A stretch of 64,000 bases of DNA, taken from contig NC_084831.1 of the NCBI RefSeq assembly GCF_033115175.1, positions 44,920,002 to 44,984,001 on the forward strand. The letters are read 5' to 3'. Origin of the DNA: Lepus europaeus. Taxonomy: Eukaryota; Chordata; Mammalia; Lagomorpha; Leporidae. Of the stretch, positions 23,539 to 34,900 are shown piece by piece. Every line of letters starts with the position of its first letter. Position 1 is the stretch's first letter. The translations under genes and the position numbers were made by a program. The notes under the pieces are model-generated. The model was given only the letters and a program-made list of their open reading frames with translations. It ran no database searches and was not told the origin of the DNA.

Positions 23539-23765
23539 ACTGGTTCTCAACTGGAGGCGAGTGTGCTGCCACCCCACCCCTAGGACAACTGACAATGTCT
23601 GGAGACATTGTAGGCAGTCACCATGGTGAGATGGGAAGTAGTCTCCCCTCTGTCTAGTGGATGGCGGCCACAGGTAACTGCTAACATCCAGCAGTGCACA
23701 GGACCCTCCCTATCAAAGACGTTTCCTGCCCCAGATGTCAGCGTGGCTACAGGGCAAAGGCAGGG
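23539..23765 (+). mobile_element. MER20-like hAT-Charlie DNA transposon fossil
   Basis: It starts CTGGTTCTCAACTGGAGGCG, contains GACAATGTCTGGAGACATTG, TCTAGTGGATGG, CTAACATCCAGCAGTGCACA and CCCCAGATGTCAGCG in the MER20 order. The fossil is near full length. It lies in the intron about 40 bp past the donor of the 23808-23969 exon. Confidence 0.75.
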
Positions 23766-23807
23766 TCTGCACACGGACACGGTTCTCACTGGAGACAGGG
23801 GGCCTAC

Positions 23808-23969
23808 CGTGTCGAGGTGAGTGCGCTGGTGCTTGGCACGGTCGCTGGAGTTGCTGAAGGCTTTCTGGCAGCCCGGGTGCTGGCACAGGTACGGCTTCTC
23901 GCCCGTGTGGCTCCGCAGGTGGATCTTGAGGTTTTCCAGACGTGAAAACGCTTTACTGCAGCCTTCAAA
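23808..23969 (-). CDS. GLIS1: GLIS1 exon: end of zinc finger 3 and all of zinc finger 4
   Basis: This 162 bp exon (54 codons, phase 0 at both ends) has acceptor CTCCTCCAG ending at 23970 and donor GTAGGC starting at 23807. It begins [15 protein letters not shown] and ends QRTHLDT. Counting from the exon start, Cys4, His17 and His21 complete finger 3, whose first Cys must come from the upstream exon. TGEKP at 22-26 is the canonical inter-finger linker. Cys29, Cys34, His47 and His51 form finger 4 ([18 protein letters not shown]). These fingers make DNA contacts in GLI/GLIS proteins. No substitution affects a zinc ligand. The acceptor end of this exon is duplicated at 25443-25553, and a MER20-like fossil lies just past the donor. 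Confidence 0.97.
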
Positions 23970-24066
23970 CTGGAGGAGTGGCCAGTGAGGAGCGCTCTTG
24001 GCCTACAGGCATGCCCCCAGGCCCCTCCCTGCCCACCTACCCTCTCCCCTCCTGCCCGAGCCCCCA
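23955..24066 (-). repeat. Duplicated unit, copy A (contains the real exon acceptor)
   Basis: This 112 bp includes the first 15 bases of the finger 3/4 exon, its 3' splice site and polypyrimidine tract, and about 95 bases of upstream intron. It matches 25443-25553 almost base for base. Confidence 0.9.
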
Positions 24067-27000
24067 AGAGCTCTGGGTCAGCTTCCCAGGAAGTGCTCCG
24101 ACTCAGAGAAAGTACATGCCTAAATTAGAAACAGGCCACCAGGGCCAGGGAAGAACATGGTCTTGCCACTCGTGGGTCTGAGAGGACCCCTCATAGGGCC
24201 ATCGGAAATACTGCGGCCACAGCAAGCCTGAGTCAGGGCTCTGAGGGCAGCTGTACACTGCAGCCCAGACAGCCTGAGATCTGGAGCTGTGTCAGGCTCT
24301 GTCCCAGTGAGGCTCTGACCCCTCTTGACTTAATTCCCTGTCTTCACACTTGGGGCTGTGAGGCTACTGCTCAGTGCTGATATGAGGGACCCAAGGATAG
24401 GGGACACTGAATGATAAGGGGGTTCGTCCACCTGCAGGGCATGATCAGCATCCACCGACTGCTCTCAGAACTACCACCACTCCCATACCTAAGGTATCTG
24501 ATTTATCATCCGGCCGTCTGACTGCTCAGTGCCCACCATACACCAAGCCCTGAGCTGGGCAGTGTGGCATGGTGCAGCTGTGTCACTGCCTGCCCGCAGT
24601 CAGAGGGTGGGTAGTGGGCAGGCAGAGCAGCAATGAATCCCAGAGAAGAGGAAACAGCAGTGGGCTGGGGGGCTCTGCCCACCCAGACCTTCCTCCCAAG
24701 GCGCCAGGCCGCCTGTTCCCTCAGCCTCCACCCAGCTCTGCCCTCTCCCGGGAGTCCCCTACCTTCTAACTCCTCCCTGCCTCCTGCTGCCCCATTCTTG
24801 ACACAGGAGCTCAGAAGAAGTTGCTGAAGTAGCAATAGGACCCTGAAGCTCTCTTTTCTGAAGTGCCTCTGGCCTGGCACTCAAACCCCTGCACACCTTC
24901 CTGCCTCTCTCCTCACTCACCCACATTTGAGAATAACATCAGGACTCAGCCAATTTTGAGCGTTTGCTCATGGAAGTTGCTTAGCAAAGAATGTCCTCTC
25001 TCATAACCACTCACCCCATTCCCCCTCGGCCGTCAAAGTCCAGCTCCAGTGCTGGCCAGGGCAGGCTGCCTCTTCTTGCCACCCCCCTCCCCAACGCCCA
25101 CCATCTGACTTGATGGACAGTTCCTGAGTTAATGTTCTGGCTGCGTGCAGGCACCTGCAGCCTCTGGGCACGGTGCTGGGTGTTTAACCACACAACAAAA
25201 ACCATGAAGTATGTGCCTCAGGCACAGTGACCTGCCCAAGGTCACAGGGCTGTGACAGGACGCAGACAGGACTTGGACCAAGTCTCAAGTCTCACGCTAA
25301 GGCCCAGGGGGCTCTGCTCTCTCACTGCCTTCCCAGGGGCAGGTGACCCTTGAAGAGAGACAGCAGTGGCAGGTCCCTCCCCAAGCGAAGTGTTCACTCC
25401 CTGGGCCCAGGGTGGAGTTACCACTACTGATTAGGAATGGCAACTGCAGCCTTCCAACTGGAGGAGTGGCTGGGAGGAGCACTCTTGGCCTACAGTCAGG
25501 GCCCCAGGGCCCCTCCCCATCCACCCGGCCCCTCCCCTCCTGCCGAGCCCCCAGCCTCTGAACCAGGGCCAGTCTGGGCTTCCAACAGCAGATGGCCTGG
25601 CACAAAGTGGGCATAGTTTCGTTTCCCAGGGCCTAAAGCTCCACAGGCCTGCTCATCCACGCCTTTTCTCTAGGGGCTCATCTGCAGGGGGAAGAAGAAG
25701 GGACTGGCTCCTGTTCACATCTACATTTGGAACCCGACACCTCCCTCTTCAGAGATGGGCACCCCAGCTTTTGCCCTCCCCAGCTTCAAAGGAACCTTAT
25801 CTGTTAACAAGGCGGGTAGGGGTAATGGCTGGAGAGGACCAGTGGCAGTGTTCAGACGCTGTAGTCACCCTGGGAGGTCAGTGTCCCCAGGCTGGGGCAG
25901 CTCAACCCATGTGGTGATTTTCCATGCAGGCCCATTCATTTGGACAGAATGGCTCCAGCCTGCTGGGTGAACCGAGATACAGCAGGAACACAGACACAGG
26001 TCCTCCCCTCCAGCTGCTCAGAGCCCATGTGAGAGACACACACACTGCCCCTCCCCCTCATAAAGCATCACAGTTGAGCTGTCATGGAGTGACACACAGG
26101 GGCTGTGGCAGCCCAGAGGAGACACCTTAGCCAGCCCGGGGGCCATGAGGCATCTTGGGGGGACAGATGGCTGCACCAAGTGGGGTGCTGGGTGGGAGGC
26201 GTGGAAGACACAGGCAGGCAGTTACTCAACACCCATGCATTTAGTTTATTCAACCACTGGCTCACCTGAGCCTGGAACCATGACCCTGTGGTTTACCAAA
26301 GACAGTGGGGCACATGGGCCTTGAAGGCCAAGGGAAGGCAGGCTCAGGGGCACCTGAATCCCTGTGGAGGCCTCTGAGGCTGATGTGGGCTCCAGCAGGT
26401 GAAGAGCCTGGGGAGGGAGGTCAGAGGCCAGACAGTGGGGCTCAGACTCCAGGCTGACGTGTCTGGACACCACCTTGGGGACGGCGGGGACCATGAATGG
26501 GCCTGAGAGGGGACAGGGACAGATATGTGCTCTAGGAAGCCCCCTCTGGCTGCTGGCAGTGGTTGTAGGCTGGAAGACAGACAGGGAGAAGGCAGTCACA
26601 GCAGAGAAACGAGGGTCACCAAGGCCCAGTCCAGGGCAGAGGCACTGGGTAGAGCAGAGGCCAGGGTAGACGGCCTGAACGTAAGGATAAGGGCTCAGGG
26701 ACAGCAATTGGGTCGCAGGTGAGCTCCATGCTCGCCTCTCTGTGGAGGCCCCACTACACTGCAGGCTGCGTGTGCTGGGGCGGCTCCAAGGCCACCTACC
26801 CACAGCTGGGTTATAGAAGCTGTTCCACTTCCCACTTCCAGATTGTTGGGCCTTTCCCATGCACGCAAACCCAAAGGAAATCCCAGTTGGGGAGCAAAGA
26901 GGCCACAAGCCTACTTGCTCAGCTGCCATGCCCTGTGCGGCGGAGGGGACTGGGCAGGAGAGGGGGCTTCCTTCTGGCATTTGGCTTGCCCCACTGCTCC

Positions 27001-27740
27001 ACTCCAGCTGCACAGTAAGGAGACTGCAGCAGAGAGCATAACTCGTGAGCCCCGTCTTCTTCCTGATTTTGGAGAGTGTGCTGGTCCCTGAAGACCGGTA
27101 TATCATCTGCTTCCCCAGGCTCCATGAGTTCCTGCTGGGGCCAACCCTCCCATCTCAGCACCACTGCTCCCACCCCTGCCTTTGTTCACCCTGTGCCCCT
27201 CCTGGGACACCTTCCCTTCCGACTCTCCTACAGCCAAATTTATACATTTTTCAAAAGTTCAGGATCCACGGTTCAGTGTTCACAGTCTTCCAACCCGGCC
27301 AGTCTCTCCCATCTGTGTGCCCCCCACGTCACGCCACAGCTGCAGCCGTCTCTGAACCTGCCACGGAGTTCCATGCTCTCAGGGCTTTGCCGGGGCTGTT
27401 TCCTAGCCTGGAATGCCTTTCCTTCATTCTCATTCAGCCAGCACCGTGTAAGCACCACCTGCTCCGACACGCCATCTCCACCCCCTCCTCCGAACACCCG
27501 AGTTTGCAGGGAAGGTTTTCGTTGCAGTCACCCCTCACCTCCACATTCCATGCTGAATTTGAGAGCTCCCTGAATGCAGGGCTGGCATCTCAATCACGGG
27601 GCACAGGGGCGTTCCGACGTACGATCCAGGGAGCAGGCATGTTATCCAGCCGCTAGATACCTGTGTCCCACCCTGGGGTGCCCACGTTTGATTCCCACCC
27701 CTGGCTCCTGACTCTAGCTTCACACTAATGTGCACGCTGG
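24067..27740. other. Intronic DNA, mostly unique
   Basis: GC-rich intron with the duplicated acceptor unit, a MIR-like minus-strand remnant (25205-25290) and an L2-like stretch from about 27170 to 27560 (CTGGAATGCCTTTCCTTC and similar). The 286-codon minus-strand frame at 26246-27106 has no zinc-finger or other domain and is not called. Confidence 0.7.
25443..25553 (-). repeat. Duplicated unit, copy B (decoy acceptor in the intron)
   Basis: A near-identical copy of 23955-24066 in the same orientation, 1.5 kb upstream in the direction of transcription. The acceptor AG is kept at 25459-25458 with its pyrimidine tract. The exon-like part reads TTGGAAGGCTGCAGT (LEGCS against FEGCS in the real exon), diverges after 15 bases, and meets TAA at 25433-25431 after eight codons. 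It is not coding. Confidence 0.9.
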
Positions 27741-27746
27741 GAGGCA

Positions 27747-27880
27747 GCAGGTGATGGCTCAGGTAGCTGAGTTTCTGCCACCCAGGTGGGGCATCTGGAA
27801 TGAGCTGCTGGCTTTGATCTAGTCCAGTCCTGGCCACTCTAGGCATCTCTCTCTCTCTCTCTCTCTCATTAAAAGCAGTA
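27747..27880 (+). mobile_element. CSINE fragment (3' half)
   Basis: CAGCAGGTGATGGCTCAGG...CTGCCACCCAGGTGGGGCAT...CTTTGATCTAGTCCAGTCC, then a CT run and an A-containing tail, match the second half of older CSINE copies. The tRNA-like head is missing. Confidence 0.6.
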
Positions 27881-30500
27881 ATAGAGAGGTGTGAATAAGA
27901 GTAGGGATCCATGCATACCAGTGAGTACAGCTCCGCACTCTAATGTTCCTTAAAGTACTGCAATGCATGTGTGTGCACACGGATGCTCACACCGTGCCCA
28001 TGGACCTCAGCCCACCTGCGTCCTGCTCCCCACCCCCGAACTTCCCTGAGCTGGGACACAGGCTGGACCATAACATGCAGCTGGTCAGATCTGGGATGAG
28101 CACACTCCAGGTGCTCCAGGAAGAGCCACGCCCCCACCAGGACCAGCACTGAGATACCCAGGAGTTCATCCCTACTCAACAGCCTCATGGAGCAGAGAGG
28201 ATGGGAGCTCTCACTGGGTCAACACCTGCTGTGCTCGGCTGAGCTGGGCCCAGTGCTGTCACAGATGTGACCACCCCTCTTCGGCCCTCTGGGTAAGTAT
28301 GACTGTCCCCACTGTCAGAGGCAGCTCAGTGGTGACAGACATGGGGTTGGGGTGGGCTGACCCAGGCCTGTGTCTTGGCTGCTCCACTTACTGAGTGGCT
28401 CACACTGTCAGTTCTCTGAGTCTCAGTTTCGTCATCAGCCTCACCCACCATGGAGAACGGTTGTGAGGAACAAATGAAATAATGCATAGCAGGTGCTGAT
28501 CCTGGACCAAGTTCCCTCCACGGTAGAGATCCCTTGAGGACACAGCAGGGAAGCTGTGGTGTGGCACTCCACCCAGGGTGGCTACCCCGACCACTGTCCC
28601 TCTGCAGGGCTGGGGGCTGTATGGATGCATGTGTGACCTCCCATTCCCTAACCCCTGCACTCACTCCTCTCCACCTCTGCCTGAGTGCTGCCTGGACCAA
28701 CCTCCTCTCTACACCCTGGCCTACAAGGTGGCAGGAGGGTATCAGGCTCTGCCCAGACTAGGGCTGTGCAGCAGACTGGGGATGGAAGTGGGGCAGCTGG
28801 AGCCCCCGCCCTTCTGCCCCAGATCACCGGCTGTGATCTTCCCATCATTCCACCCCCGACCCCGCAGGTCCTTCATGCTCTAGGGCAGGTTGTGTCCTGG
28901 ACAGACACCTGCCTCTGTGTATCCCGCCTGCAGAGCAGACCTTGGGCAAGGGCTGGGTACCTATACGTGGGAGGCAGGGAGGGTGACTGCTCCCATGGCA
29001 CTAAGGGCACTGAGTCTGGGCTAAGCTGCAGTTGGAGCTTCCATCTCTTCTGAGAGGGGAGTGGACCATCCACCCGCAGCATAGCAGCCCCTTCCCTCCA
29101 ACCAGTCTCTTCCATCAGGCGTCTGCCCACTCTTGCCCCACGCCCTTCAAGGGCCCCCTGCCTCCTCTCCTCTCTTGGCACATCGATTCCCATCTTCTTA
29201 CCTCCCTCTGCTGCACTCTTCTGTACCTGACAGCCCGCTGGAGTGGGAATGCAGAACGCCCGTGACTCCAAAGCAGAGAGAGCTCAGAGTGCTGGGAAGG
29301 GGTTGCTCTGGGGGCTCGGGCAGGCAGGAGCCGCTTGCCTGGGCAGGACGTGGACAGCGGGTGCCGGGGAAAGCATCGTGCAGAGGACGAGGCTTGACTT
29401 GGGCAGCGAGGCTGCTGGGGGTCACTGTTCTGGAAGCAGCAGAGGAGCTGCTGAGCCAGAGCGAAGAGGGGCAGGGAGGGGACAAAGGAGGAGGACTGGG
29501 AGCCTGGGGCTCCTTCACTCACAGACACACATGGGTTGGGGACTGATTCCGGAGCAGGCGAGTTGGGGGAGCAGTGTCCCCCACAGGACATCTCAGACAC
29601 CACTCTGTGCAGTGACTGGTGTGGCCAGTGAATAAGGTGGCATGAGGCTGTCCACACGGGGACTCTGGAGCCATGTCCATGGCTAGACCACCCCAGCCTC
29701 TGGCTCACCCTGCACCTGATTGCCCGTTCCCTCTTCCCTGGCCCTGTCCCAGGGGAATGCCTCCTCCGAAACATCTTTCAGGTCTGCCTGTTTCACGCTT
29801 CTCCGCCTGCTGCCCTGGTCCAGGCTGCCAGCACTGCTGTCCTTCTCTGCCCCTCCTGACTATTCCCGTGGGCACCCAGGACAAAGACCTGAGCCTAGGG
29901 GCCTGGCCCTGTCTCTCCCTACTCGAACCCAGAGTGGCTCCCCAGCGTCTCGGCATGTACAAATCCTGACCTGGTGTTCTGGCGTGGCACCACTGCCTTC
30001 CAGCACCACAGTGGGCCAGAGGCCAGTCTGGCTGCCACACTTCCCACCTGTACGACTTTGGGTGAGTTCCCTTCAGTCATCAGGGCCCAGATACCTCACG
30101 CAGGGGCACACTTGGGCACACGGTGGGTGCTTTCCACCAACCACAGCATGCAGGCAGCATCCTATGGCCACCTGTGCCCTCCCACAGCCCCATGTGGGCA
30201 CCTCTCGCTCGGTGAGTCTCGAACACACAGGCTCACGTAACCAAGCACCGACTGGCACCCTCATCCGGCCAGAAGGAAAGGCCACACCACAGGGAGGGGT
30301 GGACACAAAGAGGGACAAGGACAGTCTTGAAAGCTGTAAGAAGGGTGATCAAGTTTTCCTTATTAACCTTAAAATACACCTTAAGATGAAATTGGGGTGA
30401 ATTTAGAAATGTCCTAAATGGCAGGGGGCACCCTCTCAGACACCTGTCACTGGCGGGGTGCCAGGGGTGTGTCACTGAGTCAAGACAATGTGCCCTGCCC
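27881..30500. other. Intronic DNA, no gene seen
   Basis: GC-rich intron. Apart from the MIR at 28370-28495, no repeat, RNA gene or exon is recognised. Overlapping open frames of 100-226 codons on both strands are domain-free. Confidence 0.65.
28370..28495 (+). mobile_element. MIR
   Basis: CTCCACTTACTGAGTGGCTC, TCTGAGTCTCAGTTTCGTC and TTGTGAGGAACAAATGAAAT match the MIR core and 3' part. Confidence 0.75.
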
Positions 30501-30509
30501 ATGAAGCTG

Positions 30510-30630
30510 CTTCCCAGACCCATTCTGCAGATGAAGAAACTGAGGCTCAGAAAGGTGCCATCACTGGCCCAGGTCACACAGCTGGCAAGTGACAAAGCTG
30601 GGATGCGACCACAGGTCTTGCTGATGTGGC
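30510..30630 (-). mobile_element. MIR
   Basis: CCATTCTGCAGATGAAGAAA, CTGAGGCTCAGAAAGG and GGTCACACAGCTGGCAAGTG are the minus-strand MIR core. Confidence 0.8.
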
Positions 30631-30734
30631 TGTGTGACCCTAAGCACTACATAAAGCACCCACCACAAGTTGTCCCTGAGGAGCGATTACTGTGACCTGA
30701 GCTTTAAACTGAGCCATCATGGGTTCTGCTCCTG

Positions 30735-30758
30735 GGCCGGGGCCGGGGCCAGGCCCTA
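30735..30758 (+). repeat. GGGGCC-type short repeat
   Basis: Three to four GGGCCG/GGGGCC units (GGGCCGGGGCCGGGGCCAGG). Too short for expansion-type behaviour but G4-capable. Confidence 0.6.
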
Positions 30759-30879
30759 CATGCACACGGAGCTGAAGCAGGGGAGGTGGGCGCCCTCTGT
30801 GACGTGCCACACAGAGAGGAAAAGCAGGCAGCACAGAGCAGAAGAAAGCCTGGCGGATCCACAGAGCACGGCCCTCACA

Positions 30880-31030
30880 TGTGGGGCGTGTTAGGAAAGA
30901 AGATGAAAATAATGGGGGAAAACACCCCAGGAACCGTGAAGGCCCGGACCATCTGGAGTTTTATAGTAACAGGCAGAGGAAAATCAGAGCCTAATTGAAA
31001 AAAGTCCACTGCAATCCATTACTGCTGCGT
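30880..31030. promoter_or_regulatory. Candidate conserved non-coding element
   Basis: Repeat-free and AT-rich relative to its flanks. It has AGATGAAAATAATGGGGG, TTTTATAGTAACAGG, GCCTAATTGAAAAAAG and GCAATCCATTACTGC (homeodomain-type TAAT cores). Its function is inferred only. Confidence 0.4.
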
Positions 31031-31454
31031 GCAGCTCCACAACGGAGGGCAGGAGATGAAAGACAGGGGCGCCATCGTGGGAGCTGGGAAGGGGGTGGCA
31101 TCTTCCCCCAAAGGCCTAGCCCAGGAACCCCGCACATTCTGCCTGGGTTGGGGTGGGCTGAAGCCCTAGATGAACTGTACACGGGACGGGACACCAGCGT
31201 CTGCAGGCCTGGGTTCACCCCACACCCCACCCAACAAGCAGCCTTCTCAGCTCAGATCCTGCAAATGAGCCCTGCACGGTGCCTGGCACACAGCTGCGCC
31301 AGGAAACAACCACTCTCCCCTGGCCCCTGGGGAAGAATCCAGGGTTCTGGTTCCCACGTGAGGGCGAGCCAGCATCACAAACCGGAAGCCAGGACGTCAC
31401 ACACCAAGAGGCCGGCGCTGGGGCTCCCTCTGCCTGGAGGGAGCCTCGAACACG

Positions 31455-31590
31455 GGCAGGTCACATCCCGCCTGGGTCCTCATTTTCCTCCTCTCTAAAA
31501 TGGGGCCACCACAAACAGCTGTTAAAAGTAAACAAAAGGAAATGCCCAGCGCAACAACTGGCACACAGTTGGTGCCTAATGAATGTCAAG
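31455..31590 (+). mobile_element. MIR
   Basis: GGTCCTCATTTTCCTCCTC, CTAAAATGGGGCCACC, AACTGGCACACAGTTGGTGC and CTAATGAATG match the MIR 3' half and its L2-like end. Confidence 0.75.
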
Positions 31591-31729
31591 TTTCATCCCC
31601 GCGGTGGGCACAACCCCAAGAGGAGGGTAGGCCTGGTTTCTCATGCTCTCACTAACAATCTGGACGCAGGGGGCAAGCAATGAGTTTGGGGGAACAGGGC
31701 ACGAGGCGGGCCAGGGGAGGAAATGCCTC

Positions 31730-31965
31730 CAGTTCTGGCATTTGTCAGTGACTTGCTTCTAAACAAACACATTTCTGGTTTAAGGGTAAAATATATTGGG
31801 TTACAGCAGTCTGGCAGGCCATTCAGGGATCGACTTCTCGTTTTTGTACAAACTTTTTAAGTTACTTACAACAATGATTTGGATGGCAGAAACGTGCGGG
31901 GCCAGATCCTTCTCCCAGATGTCACCTAATTCTGTATTTGGCCGGCCTTAAAGGCCAGCCAGCCG
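31730..31965. promoter_or_regulatory. Candidate conserved non-coding element
   Basis: About 230 bp, AT-rich, repeat-free. Contains CTAAACAAACACATTTC (forkhead-type TAAACA), TTTGTACAAACTTTTTAAG, ACAACAATGATTTGG (SOX-type) and CACCTAATTCTG. Flanks are GC-rich with short repeats. The enhancer role is inferred. Confidence 0.45.
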
Positions 31966-34900
31966 GCGCTGAGGTCCATTCCTCGGGCCTGCACCCCGGG
32001 AGGGGCACGCCAGCCGGCCTGAGGTTGCTGCACTCAGATTCCCTTGGGGCTCCTGTGGGGTCACCTCAGGCCTCACCGTCCTTGGGAGGGGGGACACATC
32101 GAGGCAAGAAAGAAGGGACAGATGTGGACGAGAGCCCGGGATGGTGTGGGAAGGTTTGGGCCAGACCCTGTGCTCAGCTCTGTCAGACTGCTGAGGGTGG
32201 GGTCTAAGCCGTGGGCTCATGCTGGACTTCCCAGCATCCCACTCAGATGCAGGACTGGACAGATGTGTGCAGGAGGGCAGCTGGGACCTTGGACTGGGCC
32301 GAGCTCTCCCTCAAAACTATCTCCTTGGTCTCGCCAGATGGGTACAGCAACCCTGTGGTTACAGAGGTGGGAGCCAAGGCCCGAGAATCCAGGTTACGGT
32401 CGAGGGTCCCTGAGTCCCTGAGGAGAGGTACTGGGCTTGCCCTGGCATTGGGCTCTGCATCCAGGAACCTGGGGCCAGTGCTGTCCTAGGCAGCCATGAC
32501 TAAGGCCACCATGGGCATCTCCCAATGCCTGCTCTGCTCACTGGGTGGCAGACAAGCTGGCAGGTGGAGGAGGGCTGGGGTGCAGAGCAAAGCAAGGGAG
32601 GTCAGGACAGAGGGGCCGCATGCTCCCCACCCCAAGCTGGCTAGGGGTTCCCGGTTCCTGTGGAGAAGGTTCCAAGGCTGGTGGGGCAGGAGCTGCAGAT
32701 GCCCTGATCCTTCCTCACCAGGATCCCACTCACGGCTCTGGCCTAGGCCCTTCTCCGGCAGAAGTCTCTGGGCAAGCAGTGGGTTCCTGTTCCCAGAAGT
32801 TGAGGGAAACCTGAAAAGGTGGCTGGCCAGCGAGGGCCAACAGGGCCAGGCTACCTCTTCAGGGTATATGGAACTTCCAAAAGTAGGAAGTGCACTGAGG
32901 GGGCTGAGTCTACTCCCACCGAGGCCCAACTGTACAGGTGAGGGTCCGGGGTGCCCATGCACTCAGCTGTAGCTAGACATCCATCGGGATGTACAGAGAG
33001 GCTGGGCTAGGGGCAGACGGTGCAGAAATGACCACAGCATCAAGCCCCAGCTGCACCTCTCCTCCCAACCAGCCCCATGTCAGAGACACAGACCCAGGAC
33101 ACCCACACACAAACCCTGATCACACACACCCCACACACTTCCCAGACTCACATCACAGAGACATACATGCTCACACATATATCCAAACATACCCCCCACC
33201 CCACAGCCTAGGACACGCACATTGGCCCATGCCTGGGATCAAGGAGGCCTCACGGGGGTTGACGTGTGCCAGGGAGACACTGCAAACAGAGTCAACATTC
33301 AGACAAGGTTTCCAGGTCAGTGGACATCCTGCATCCCTAACACAGCCAAATCCCCAGACAGCCACACCACCACAAGCTGCTCTCCGTGGCTCTACACAGC
33401 TGCAGGTGGGAGGGGAGGAGCTCCTGGAGTCTCCTGACTTCCCTGGACCGTCCTGGCTCTGGGGAGGGAAACATGGCCCAAGAGAATGCTGAGAAAGGCC
33501 TCAGACCACCCTCTGGCCCTGCTGTCCTCTCTAGCTCAATACCCCCGCCCTGTGTCCAGCCCTTTATCCACACTATGTCCTCTGTTCACAATGCCTCTCC
33601 CTCTGTTGTCCACGCCTCTCTGTCCTTCCAGGCGTGGATCAAGACTCAGGCCCCAGCCCGAGGCCTCCCCAATCCTCCCGCTCACCCTTCTCTGGATGCC
33701 CAGGGACCTCGTCCAGCACCGCCATTACCAAATCCACTGCCTGTCTCTCCCTGCTCACCCTCCCTTCACGCACTACACGATCCTGGGGGCCTTGCAGTAC
33801 CCAGTGGCCTGCAGGGGCCCACCATGGGAGGAGGCACACTGCAGCCCATCCCATCCCACCTGCACAGCCAAACCATGCGGCAGGAGTCTGCTCCTGCTTG
33901 CTGAGGAGACATCTTTGCAGGTGGGTGCCAGCCCTCCACCAGAAGCCCTTCCTGGAGGACGAAGAAAAGGAACTTCTGGCCTCCACCCGCCCTGTAAACA
34001 CACTCACCCCCATGGCCCTGACAGCATGTCCTGTTCCTGGCAGAACGGTCTGGGGCTCAGGTCCCATTCCCTCCCTTCTCTGCTCCTGTGAACCCCAGTG
34101 TTCTCACCACAAAATGGGGTGCCACTCCCAGCCCCAAGCCTGTTACGGGCATGGCCTTGGTACTGGGCCCAGATCAGGTGCTTGGTAAACATCAGTGCCC
34201 TTTCAGGCCCCCTGCCTCCCCTGCACCAAATTCCATGAAGAAACAGCAGGGGAGCAGTAGTGAGAACATCAAGGTCAGATGACCTCTGCCATGGTTGCTA
34301 TGACCTTGACCTAGTTACCTGTCTTCCCTGGCTGTACCCCAGGGAGGTCTGCCCACTGGGGCCTGCCTGCCCAGGAGGGGCCAGTGTGGTAACTGCACTA
34401 GAGGAGCTGCATTCCTGCCCAGCCCTGTACGACAGACACCTGGGGGCTGTGTGAGCGAGGAAGAGGTTACAGACACTGTAGAGTCCCCTGAGAGCCACCT
34501 ACACTGCAGATCCCACCAGAAAGGTCCTTTGGAGCTCCACCATGCAGGGGGCAGCTGGGGCTAGGGGAGGCAGCAAGGGCAGTGGTCAGAACCAGGCCAA
34601 GGAAGTTGTGGGCAGAGGAGTCACAGAGCAGACTGCTCAGCGGCACGAGGGATGATGTGCCATGCACTCTGGGTGCTCAGGAACAGGGCTGGGCAATTGT
34701 GTACACATCAGGGCTCTTGGGAGGGTATGGCAAGGTTCCTAAAGTTACCTCTAGGGGCCATCCAATGGTTTTAAATGGGGTTGCAACTGCCACCTGGGGC
34801 CAGTCTGACCTGTCTCAGCCTTATCACCACATACCCACCTAGCCCATCATAGATCAACTGAGAGGCCCCAAGGTGGGCCAGTCCTGTGCCAGCAACTCAG

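Larger units (their letters stand above)
19584..23807 (-). other. GLIS1: GLIS1 intron between zinc finger 4 and 5 exons
   Basis: A 4224 bp intron with a CA microsatellite (20978-21019), a MIR (22579-22705) and a MER20-like fossil (23539-23765) ending about 40 bp from the upstream exon's donor. The many open frames on both strands at 20.1-22.4 kb lack domains and are chance frames. Confidence 0.85.

Noticed and set aside
26246-27106. 286-codon minus-strand open frame, longest in the window
   Set aside because: No domain, no zinc-finger ligands, no splice-site or phase logic with GLIS1; composition like its surroundings. Chance frame in GC-rich intron.
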